From the NCBI GenBank assembly GCA_050329415.1, contig JBHJOS010000176.1, forward strand, positions 1 to 18,700: a stretch of DNA of 18,700 nt. The letters are read 5' to 3'. A model generated the notes under the pieces. It saw only the letters and a program-made list of their open reading frames with translations, was not told the origin of the DNA and made no database searches. The stretch comes from JANNOG01 sp050329415 (GTDB lineage Bacteria; Actinomycetota; Actinomycetes; Actinomycetales; JBBAYJ01). The position numbers and the translations under genes were made by a program. Positions 1-5,827 of this stretch are shown here, piece after piece. Within the stretch, counting starts at the first letter, position 1; every line of letters begins with the position of its first letter.

Positions 1-1367
1 CCGACGCCCTCGTCGAGCAGTGCGCCGTCGATGACGAGCGGCGGGAGCAGGCGGACCACGTTGCCCCAGGTGCCGCAGGTCAGCGTCACGACGCCCTGGG
101 CGTGGCAGGCCCTGGCGACCCGGGCGGCCTCGGCGGCGTCGGGCTCCGTGGTTCCGGGGCGGACGAACTCGACCGCCAGCATCGCGCCGCGGCCCCGGAC
201 GTCCCCCACGGTCCCGGACGCCTCGCCGGCCTCGCGCAGCCGTGGGACCACCCGCGACTCGATCGCCCGGGCCCGGGCGGGGAGGTCCTCGGCGGCCAGC
301 ACGTCCATGGCGGCGAGCGCGGCGGCGCACGCGACCGGGTTGCCGCCGTAGGTGCCGCCCAGCCCACCGCCGTGCACGGCGTCCATGACGTCGGCCCGGC
401 CGACGACGCCGGCCAGCGGCATCCCGTCGGCGAGGCCCTTGGCGACGGTCACAAGGTCGGCGGTCACGCCCTCGTGCTGGCACGCGAACACGTCGCCGGT
501 GCGCCCGAACCCGGTCTGGATCTCGTCGGCGACCAGCAGGACGCCGTGCTCGTCGCACCAGCGGCGCAGGGCCGGCAGGAACCCGTCGGCGGGGGTGACG
601 AAGCCGCCCTCGCCCTGGATCGGCTCGACGACGAGGCAGGCGACCTCCTCGGGGGAGACCTGGGTGGTGACGTGGCGCAGGGCCCGGTCGGCCGCCTCGG
701 CGCCGGTCATGCCGGCGGGGTCGCGGAACGGGTACGACATGGGGGCGCGGTAGATCTCGCCGGCGAACGGGCCGAAGCCCTTCTTGTAGGGGTTGGCCTT
801 GGCGGTCATGGCCATCGTGAGGTTGGTGCGGCCGTGGTAGGCGTGGTCGAAGACGACGACGGCGTCCCGCTTCGTGGCCACGCGGGCGATCTTGACGGCG
901 TTCTCAACGGCCTCGGCGCCGGAGTTGAACAGGGCCGCCTTGGCGGGCGCCGGGACCGGGGCCAGCCCGGCGAGGCGCTCGGCGACGGCGACGTAGCCCT
1001 CGTAGCCGGTGACCATGAAGCAGGTGTGGACGAAGGCGGCTGCCTGGTCCTGGATCGCCCGGGTGACGGCCGGGTGGGCGTGGCCGGCGTTGACCACGGC
1101 GATCCCGGCGCCCAGGTCGAGCAGGTGGTTGCCGTCGACGTCGACGGTGACTGCGCCGCCGGCCCGCTCGATGTACACCGGCAGCAGCGCGCCGACGGCC
1201 GCGGACACCGCCGCCCCTCGGCGGGCGTGCAGCTCGCGGGAGCGGGGCCCGGGCACGTCGGTGACGAGCCGGCGGACCTGGTCGACCGGCCAGTCCACGG
1301 CGACGGGCGGGAGAGAGTCGGGGGCGTCCGCGGCGACATGGTCGGCAGCGACGGGAAGCGTGGCCAT
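1..1367 (-). CDS. gabT: 4-aminobutyrate aminotransferase (partial, C-terminus outside window)
   Basis: PLP-dependent class III aminotransferase. It moves the amino group of 4-aminobutyrate to 2-oxoglutarate, giving succinate semialdehyde and glutamate (GABA shunt, cytosol). The 455 visible residues include the PLP-phosphate site NSGAEAVENAVK (about 148-159), the HAYHGRTN segment (about 175-182), the conserved EPIQGEGGF loop (about 248-256), the cofactor-nitrogen aspartate in LVADEIQTGFGRTG (D281) and the Schiff-base lysine in TVAKGLADGMPL (K310). The order and wording match actinobacterial GabT closely, and only about 20 C-terminal residues should be missing. The ATG start at 1367 is chosen because MATLP leads directly into the family N-terminus and a TACCAT -10-like hexamer sits 6 nt upstream, with no Shine-Dalgarno, so it is probably leaderless. 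It is transcribed away from the accessory segment. A related omega-amino acid transaminase is possible but less likely. Confidence 0.93.
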   Translation of the reverse strand, partial: MATLPVAADHVAADAPDSLPPVAVDWPVDQVRRLVTDVPGPRSRELHARRGAAVSAAVGALLPVYIERAGGAVTVDVDGNHLLDLGAGIAVVNAGHAHPAVTRAIQDQAAAFVHTCFMVTGYEGYVAVAERLAGLAPVPAPAKAALFNSGAEAVENAVKIARVATKRDAVVVFDHAYHGRTNLTMAMTAKANPYKKGFGPFAGEIYRAPMSYPFRDPAGMTGAEAADRALRHVTTQVSPEEVACLVVEPIQGEGGFVTPADGFLPALRRWCDEHGVLLVADEIQTGFGRTGDVFACQHEGVTADLVTVAKGLADGMPLAGVVGRADVMDAVHGGGLGGTYGGNPVACAAALAAMDVLAAEDLPARARAIESRVVPRLREAGEASGTVGDVRGRGAMLAVEFVRPGTTEPDAAEAARVARACHAQGVVTLTCGTWGNVVRLLPPLVIDGALLDEGV

Positions 1368-1373
1368 GACCCG

Positions 1374-1379
1374 ATGGTA
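1374..1379 (-). promoter_or_regulatory. Putative -10 element of gabT (leaderless)
   Basis: On the minus strand TACCAT fits the actinobacterial TANNNT -10 consensus. It ends 6 nt before the gabT ATG, which places transcription start at or very near the start codon. No ribosome binding site is visible in between. A -35 element is not convincing. Confidence 0.45.
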
Positions 1380-1429
1380 GAGACGGGATCGGCGTCGGGA
1401 CAGGGCCGAGGCCGCTGATCCGGTGGACT

Positions 1430-1591
1430 GTGCCCGTGTCGTCCGACCACTGTGGCTCCGTGTGCGAAACGGTCGCCGTCCTGTCCGACAGTGAGCTGGT
1501 CGCTGACATCACTCGCGGGATCTCGGAGGTCTCGACCGGTGATGTGCTGACCGCCGACGAACTCGACGTGCTCCTGCGGGGTCGCAGGTGA
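1430..1591 (+). pseudogene. Remnant of Phd/YefM-type antitoxin (C-terminal part only)
   Basis: A 53-codon frame starting at GTG 1430 and ending at TGA 1589-1591. Its body, ETVAVLSDSELVADI followed by STGDVLTADELDVLL, reads like the C-terminal half of Phd/YefM-family antitoxins, where an ET(L/V)..LSD.EL...I segment is followed by a short acidic helix that wraps the toxin. The N-terminal DNA-binding half (SxSExRxxLxxLLDxV type) is missing. The same frame is open only back to a stop at 1367-1369, which lies in the gabT start. No RelE/Doc-like toxin follows. I infer a degraded toxin-antitoxin pair. A very small intact protein starting at one of the GTG codons cannot be excluded. Family assignment is from motif memory, not a search. 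Confidence 0.42.
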
Positions 1592-1663
1592 CGGGGTGAG
1601 TGACGCGTCCGATGTCTTTTCGTCGCCCGTCGCGGTGGGGTGGGAGGCCCAACGTCGGAGCAG

Positions 1664-1857
1664 GTTCTGACCAAGTGTCACTAGTGACACCATGATAAGA
1701 CTCGGTCAGAACTTAGACGGTGGGTCGAACGAAGGTGCAGGTCACAGACTCGAGTACGCCGGTCGATGTCAGAACCTCGACCACTCCGGGCCTCCGTCAG
1801 CCCTCAGGACCGCTCGCAACGCGCGTGTCGTCGTCCTCGCGACCGAGGAGTTCTGAC
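1664..1857. repeat. Cluster of four GTTCTGAC/GTCAGAAC sites
   Basis: Forward copies lie at 1664-1671 and 1850-1857, and reverse copies at 1705-1712 and 1768-1775. The first two form inverted arms (GTTCTGACC/GGTCAGAAC, 9 bp perfect) around the 16-bp palindrome. The two reverse copies extend to a 14-base match with 2 differences (1705-1718 and 1768-1781) and lie 63 bases apart, about six helical turns. The last copy ends 39 bases before the GTG of the AlbA_2 gene, a position suitable for promoter control. The arrangement suggests several binding sites for one regulator. The same 8-mer also occurs twice at 11430-11448, so it is not unique to this locus. Confidence 0.45.
1675..1690. promoter_or_regulatory. 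16-bp perfect palindrome, putative operator
   Basis: GTGTCACTAGTGACAC reads the same on both strands, as expected for a site bound by a symmetric dimeric regulator. It sits inside the arms of a wider 15-bp imperfect inverted repeat (1662-1676 and 1700-1714, 13 of 15 positions matching). Perfect palindromes of this kind occur at autoregulated toxin-antitoxin promoters, which would suit the antitoxin remnant just upstream. The bound protein is unknown. Confidence 0.5.
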
Positions 1858-1896
1858 GTACTGTCACAGGCGTCGCAATGATGGGAGGGCGAGGCC

Positions 1897-3654
1897 GTGC
1901 TGGGAGACGAGGCGACGCGTGCCTTGACTGCTGTCTGGTCGGGCCGATGCGCCCGGGACCTCGAGTCCTGGACGCTCGACTTCAAGACCGTCGGGCGATC
2001 CGTGTCCGACACCCTCGTCGACCTGGGCGAAGCCGCCGCCTGCTTCGCGAACGCCGGCGGCGGCCAGATAGTCGTCGGCATCGCTGACCGAGGTCAGGGT
2101 CCGGCGGCGTTCGTCGGGGCGGACCTCGACTCGATGGCGGCTCAGCGTCGCATCTTCGAGGTCACGGATCCCCCGCTCGTCGCTGATGTTCGGACCATCC
2201 AGTGGCGCGACGTCCCCCTCATGGTGATCACGGTCCCGTCCAGCCCGTCGGTCCACCAGGTTCGGGGCCGCGCCTTGGAGCGGGTGGGTACCTCATGCAC
2301 GACGATGACCGCCCTGCGCATCGCGGCGGCCCTGTCCCTGCGGAGCGGGTACGACTGGTCGGCGGAGGACTCCGGCCGCTCGGTCGACGAGATCCCGTCC
2401 AGGCCGGTGGAAGACGCGCGCCGACTACTCGCGGACGCGCCGGACGACGAGCGCCGCTCGTGGGCGACAGCATCCCTCACCGATCTGTTGCGTCGACTTG
2501 GCGTCGTCCGCGCCGACGGGCGACTGACCAAGGCCGGGGCCTACCTCTTCCTGGAGTCGGAGGCCCCCCGGATCCAGTACATCCGTCGCAGTTCACCACT
2601 CGGTGACCTCAAGGTGAACGATTTCTTGGTCGGTCCCGGCATCACGGTCGTGCTGCGCTGCATGGAGCTGGTCGAGGCGGTCCTCGACGGCACTCCTGTG
2701 AATCTGCCACGCGGAAACCAGATCCTCGTCCAGGACATACCGGCCGCCGTGATCCGCGAGGCCGTCGTGAATGCTGTCATGCATCGCGACCACTCTTCTG
2801 GTATGCCCGTCCAGGTCGAGCAGTCACCCACGGTGGTCTCGGTGACGTCTCCGGGAGGACTGGTGCCCGGCGTGACGGTCGACACTGTGCTCAGTGCTCC
2901 GTCCAGGCCGCGCAATCAGGTGCTCGCAGGAGCCATGCGAGGATTGGGTGTGGCGGAGCGGGCGGGAGTCGGCATCGACCGGATGTTCGCCGAGATGACC
3001 ATGCTCGGACACGAGCCTCCGGTGTTCGAGGCCGACGATTACCGGGTGACCGTGCGCATGGTGGGCGGGCCGCCGGACGAGCCGTTGCTCCGGTTCTTGC
3101 TGAGCCTTCCCGTCGACGTCCGCCGGGCGGCCGACGTCCCGCTCATCCTCAGTTATCTTCGCAGTCGGCGTACCGTGACCGCTGCCGACCTCGTCGGTGT
3201 TCTTCAGAAGCCGCTCGCGGAGGTCGACCAGGTGTTGGCGTCATTGAGTGATGTCCCGGTCGCGGTTCTCGAACGCACGCCGCACACGGCTCGACGCCGA
3301 GTGGGCCGGTACCGCTTGCGGGCCGAGGTGCAGGAGGCGCTGGCTCCGTCCCTTACCTACGGTCCCGGCCGTGCGGACCCCGAAGGTGTCGCGGTCGATG
3401 CTGTCGCCGAGCGTGGGAGCGTCGACAACGCCTTGGTCCGGGAGTTCGCCGGAGTGACGGAGGTGGCCGCATCCCGGGCCCTGGCCGCGCTCACCCGCCG
3501 GGGCGTGCTCGTGCGGACATCCGGGGCCACGCGCGGCCCTGGTGTCACGTACGGAGCAGGTCCGCAGTTCCCGAAGACACAACGAGGTTCCCGCGCGGGA
3601 GGGTCGACCAGAGATGCGTCCCCGGTCCGCGAGTCGCAGCGCGAAGTCCCGTGA
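1897..3654 (+). CDS. AlbA_2 (Schlafen-type) / GHKL-like ATP-binding regulator
   Basis: The product is 585 residues and cytosolic. The N-terminal domain (about 20-150) has the AlbA_2/Schlafen signature: ESWTLDFK (23-30) and FANAGGGQIVVGIAD (50-64), closing with a VPSSPSVHQV...RVGTS strand pair. AlbA_2 domains are linked to nucleic acid binding. The middle part (about 200-390) resembles the HATPase_c_4 family, with the N-box-like REAVVNAVMHRDH (E288, N292), SPGGLVPGVT and the GVAERAGVGIDRM segment. Two winged-helix-like parts follow (about 407-455 and 500-545), the second with VREFAGVTEVAASRALAALTRRG. The GTG start at 1897 is supported by GGGAGG 8 nt upstream. Proteins of this architecture are usually annotated as transcriptional regulators or ATP-binding proteins without a proven target. 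The neighbours, an antitoxin remnant, repeated operator-like sites and a membrane protein, point to an accessory or defence-type role, but this is inference. Confidence 0.82.
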   Translation: MLGDEATRALTAVWSGRCARDLESWTLDFKTVGRSVSDTLVDLGEAAACFANAGGGQIVVGIADRGQGPAAFVGADLDSMAAQRRIFEVTDPPLVADVRTIQWRDVPLMVITVPSSPSVHQVRGRALERVGTSCTTMTALRIAAALSLRSGYDWSAEDSGRSVDEIPSRPVEDARRLLADAPDDERRSWATASLTDLLRRLGVVRADGRLTKAGAYLFLESEAPRIQYIRRSSPLGDLKVNDFLVGPGITVVLRCMELVEAVLDGTPVNLPRGNQILVQDIPAAVIREAVVNAVMHRDHSSGMPVQVEQSPTVVSVTSPGGLVPGVTVDTVLSAPSRPRNQVLAGAMRGLGVAERAGVGIDRMFAEMTMLGHEPPVFEADDYRVTVRMVGGPPDEPLLRFLLSLPVDVRRAADVPLILSYLRSRRTVTAADLVGVLQKPLAEVDQVLASLSDVPVAVLERTPHTARRRVGRYRLRAEVQEALAPSLTYGPGRADPEGVAVDAVAERGSVDNALVREFAGVTEVAASRALAALTRRGVLVRTSGATRGPGVTYGAGPQFPKTQRGSRAGGSTRDASPVRESQREVP

Positions 3655-3682
3655 CGTGGCTCGCGTCGGGTGGCGCGTGAAG

Positions 3683-4354
3683 ATGTCGCAGTCGTCGGAA
3701 TCTCGATGTGCTCGTGCCAGCGTGGTTCACCTTGTTCTCGTCGGCGCAATTCTCTGGTTCCGCTCGCGGGCGAAGGGGGTGAGTCGGTCGGCGTCGGATC
3801 ATTCGGATGTCGACGTCGCCGACGATCTCGAACGCTCGATCAGCGGTAGAACCAAAGGTTCTCAGGTCGTGGGTTGGGAATTTGTGACGGCAGTTCTCGG
3901 TCTTGGGTCTGTGATTGCGACCGGCATTTCGTACAACGCGGCGTGGAACATGTACGGCCACTTGCCGGGACAGGACATCGTACGCATGTTCCCGTTTGCC
4001 TTATTTGTCTCTTCCTGCGTGGTGGCATATTTGGGCATGGTGGTGCTGCTCCTCCCGGTAATGGTTCTCGCGATCACTGTCATACGTAAGGCCGACGTCG
4101 GTCTGCTGTCTCTTCGAGGAGGCGCCGTCGCAGCGGCAGCGTTCCTGCTCTCCTACCTCTTTGCGATGGGCGGTACTCCGATCTTCGCTTCGGCAGCCGG
4201 TGTTGTTCCTCGTTGTCGCGGCTTCGTGCCTCGTTCTGGTAGGAGTGTTGTGGAGACGGAGAGTCAGCCTCGAAGCCTTCGTGCTTGCTGCGATAGTGGC
4301 TCTGGTTGGGGTGGCGTGGGGATTCGCGGTGGATACGGATGCGGCCCGCGATGA
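3683..4354 (+). CDS. Multi-pass membrane protein, 5' part of a probably frameshifted gene
   Basis: Not recognised as a known family. Hydrophobic segments can be read at about VVHLVLVGAILWF (near the N-terminus), FVTAVLGLGSVIATGIS, FALFVSSCVVAYLGMVVLLL with PVMVLAITVI, and GGAVAAAAFLLSYLFAM, with a charged cytosolic-type stretch (DVDVADDLERSISGRTKG) between the first two. After about base 4170 the frame becomes rich in Cys, Gly, Arg and Ser with no plausible structure. The adjacent frame instead carries the next membrane segments, so the true product probably continues there. Start is uncertain: ATG 3683, GTG 3677 or GTG 3656 (2 nt after the preceding stop) are all in frame, and none has a clear ribosome binding site. 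The region is visibly more A/T-rich than its neighbours, which fits recent acquisition. Close spacing suggests co-transcription with the AlbA_2 gene. Confidence 0.5.
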   Translation: MSQSSESRCARASVVHLVLVGAILWFRSRAKGVSRSASDHSDVDVADDLERSISGRTKGSQVVGWEFVTAVLGLGSVIATGISYNAAWNMYGHLPGQDIVRMFPFALFVSSCVVAYLGMVVLLLPVMVLAITVIRKADVGLLSLRGGAVAAAAFLLSYLFAMGGTPIFASAAGVVPRCRGFVPRSGRSVVETESQPRSLRACCDSGSGWGGVGIRGGYGCGPR

Positions 4355-4592
4355 CCTGGCGAACGGTAGGACGGTCTCCATGGGTGCCATCAACTCGGTT
4401 CTTTCCGAGTCTGTCTGTCTATCATTCCCGGCGAATGATCCTCGCGCGGGCTATGAAGAAGCGACGTATCTTGGTGTGATCGACGGTTCGTACCTGGTGT
4501 ATCTCGACGGAGAACCCCGGACGGTCCGCGTACCGGTGGAGGGCGCCCGGCTGCGGGAACGGTGGCCCGGCGAGACCTGCGACGATGCCTGA
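4161..4592 (+). CDS. Membrane protein, 3' part of the frameshifted gene (or separate small gene)
   Basis: This frame overlaps the end of the previous one in a different phase. It carries two clear membrane segments (PVLFLVVAASCLVLVGVLW and LEAFVLAAIVALVGVAWGF) followed by a soluble tail of about 80 residues ending GETCDDA. A start at TTG 4161 or an internal GTG has no ribosome binding site, so independent translation is doubtful. Removing one G from the GGG at 4168-4170 would join the upstream FLLSYLFAM directly to AVLRSSLRQPVLFL and give one continuous protein of about 300 residues with a C-terminal soluble domain. The end overlaps the dxr start by 8 nt (4585-4592), which allows translational coupling. 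Function unknown. Confidence 0.5.
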   Translation: MRWAVLRSSLRQPVLFLVVAASCLVLVGVLWRRRVSLEAFVLAAIVALVGVAWGFAVDTDAARDDLANGRTVSMGAINSVLSESVCLSFPANDPRAGYEEATYLGVIDGSYLVYLDGEPRTVRVPVEGARLRERWPGETCDDA

Positions 4593-5790
4593 CGTGCGTT
4601 GCGTCACCGTGCTCGGGTCCACCGGGTCCGTCGGGACCCAGGCGCTCGACGTCATCGGCCGGAACCGGGACGCCTTCGCGGTCATGGGGCTGGCCGCCGG
4701 GGGTCGGGACCCGGGGGCGGTCGCGGAGCAGGTGATCACTTACGACGTCCCGGTCGTCGCCGTGCCCTCCCCGGAGGCGGGCCAGGTCGTGACCGATCTC
4801 GTGCGCGCCGCCGGGCGCCGGGTCGAGGTCCTCACCGGCCCGGACGCCGCCGCCGAGCTCGCCGCCTGCGACACGGACACGGTCCTCAACGGCATCAGCG
4901 GCGCCGCCGGCCTGCGCCCCACTCTCGCCGCGCTGACCGCCGGGCACCGCCTGGCGCTGGCCAACAAGGAGTCCCTCGTCGTCGGCGGCCCGCTGGTCAC
5001 GGCGCTGGTCCCGCCGCACGAGCGGGAGGACCGGATCCTGCCCGTCGACTCCGAGCACTCCGCCCTCGCCCAGTGCCTGCGCGGCGGGCGACGCGAGGAG
5101 GTCCGCCGCCTCGTCCTGACGGCCAGCGGGGGGCCGTTCCGCGGCCGGCCCGCCGCCGAACTCCGCGACGTCACCCCGGAGCAGGCGCTCGCCCACCCGA
5201 CGTGGCGGATGGGGCCGCTCGTCACGACGAACTCCGCGACGCTGGTCAACAAGGGCTTGGAGGTCATCGAGGCCCACCTGCTCTTCGACGTCGCCTACGA
5301 CCGGATCGACGTGGTGGTGCACCCGCAGTCCGTCGTCCACTCGATGGTCGAGTTCGTCGACGGGTCCACGCTCGCCCAGTGCTCCCCGCCCGACATGCGC
5401 CTGCCCCTCGCCCTCGCCCTCGGCTGGCCCGGCCGGGTGCCCGGCGCCGCGCCGGGGTGCGACTGGACTACCGCCGCCACCTGGACCTTCGAGCCGCTCG
5501 ACGACGCGGCGTTCCCGGCCGTCCGGCTCGCCCGGGACGTGGGCCGGGCGGGCGGGGTGATGCCGGCCGTGTTCAACGCGGCCAACGAGGTCGCGGTGGA
5601 GGCGTTCCTCGGGGGCCGGCTGCGGTTCCCCGACATCGTCGCCGTCGTCGAGCGGGTCGTGACGGCCGCCGCCGACGCGCAGCTGCCCGCCCCGGACGGC
5701 GTCGACGACGTCCTCGCGGCGGACGCGTGGGCCCGGGAGCGCGCCGGGGTGACAATGGGGTCTCCGAGCGCCGCCCTGGCGCGCGGATGA
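4585..5790 (+). CDS. dxr: 1-deoxy-D-xylulose 5-phosphate reductoisomerase
   Basis: Dxr (IspC) makes the committed step of the MEP isoprenoid pathway. It isomerises and reduces DXP to 2-C-methyl-D-erythritol 4-phosphate using NADPH and a divalent metal, in the cytosol. At 401 residues it has family length. Visible motifs are the nucleotide-binding GSTGSVG (11-17), LANKES (125-130), the metal-binding PVDSEHSA (D155, E157), TASGGPF (179-184), NSATLVNKGLEVIEA (216-230, metal ligand E226), HPQSVVHS (246-253), SPPDMRLPLALALGWP (267-282) and FNAANEVAVEAFL near the end. The ATG at 4585 gives MPDVRCVTVLGSTGS, the expected N-terminus. A strong Shine-Dalgarno is lacking, and the preceding frame ends 8 nt inside this gene. 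rseP and ispG follow in the same direction, the usual actinobacterial order. Confidence 0.97.
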   Translation: MPDVRCVTVLGSTGSVGTQALDVIGRNRDAFAVMGLAAGGRDPGAVAEQVITYDVPVVAVPSPEAGQVVTDLVRAAGRRVEVLTGPDAAAELAACDTDTVLNGISGAAGLRPTLAALTAGHRLALANKESLVVGGPLVTALVPPHEREDRILPVDSEHSALAQCLRGGRREEVRRLVLTASGGPFRGRPAAELRDVTPEQALAHPTWRMGPLVTTNSATLVNKGLEVIEAHLLFDVAYDRIDVVVHPQSVVHSMVEFVDGSTLAQCSPPDMRLPLALALGWPGRVPGAAPGCDWTTAATWTFEPLDDAAFPAVRLARDVGRAGGVMPAVFNAANEVAVEAFLGGRLRFPDIVAVVERVVTAAADAQLPAPDGVDDVLAADAWARERAGVTMGSPSAALARG

Positions 5791-5827
5791 CAGGCTGACC
5801 CGCCGGTCGGCCGAGAGGAGTGGGCGC

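Larger units (their letters stand above)
1592..1896. other. Non-coding control region upstream of the AlbA_2 protein
   Basis: About 300 bases without a convincing gene. The region contains a 16-bp perfect palindrome (1675-1690) and four copies of the 8-mer GTTCTGAC in either orientation (1664-1671, 1705-1712, 1768-1775, 1850-1857). It ends in a good Shine-Dalgarno (GGGAGG, 1883-1888) placed 8 nt before the GTG of the next gene. The only open frame of note, ATG 1692 to TGA 1856 (54 codons), has no family resemblance and is probably chance. Confidence 0.6.

Noticed and set aside
102..1418. Long open plus-strand frame (438 codons) over gabT
   Set aside because: It is the antisense of a strongly recognisable aminotransferase; composition is Gly/Val/Asp-rich and follows the GC skew of codon positions.
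1662..1714. Inverted repeat considered as ends of a small insertion element
   Set aside because: The arms are only 15 bp, imperfect and 23 bases apart, with no target-site duplication or transposase in reach.
1692..1856. 54-codon ATG frame directly after the 16-bp palindrome
   Set aside because: Its position is suggestive, but the product has no recognisable features, and the repeated QNLD in it comes from the GTCAGAAC repeats. More likely non-coding.
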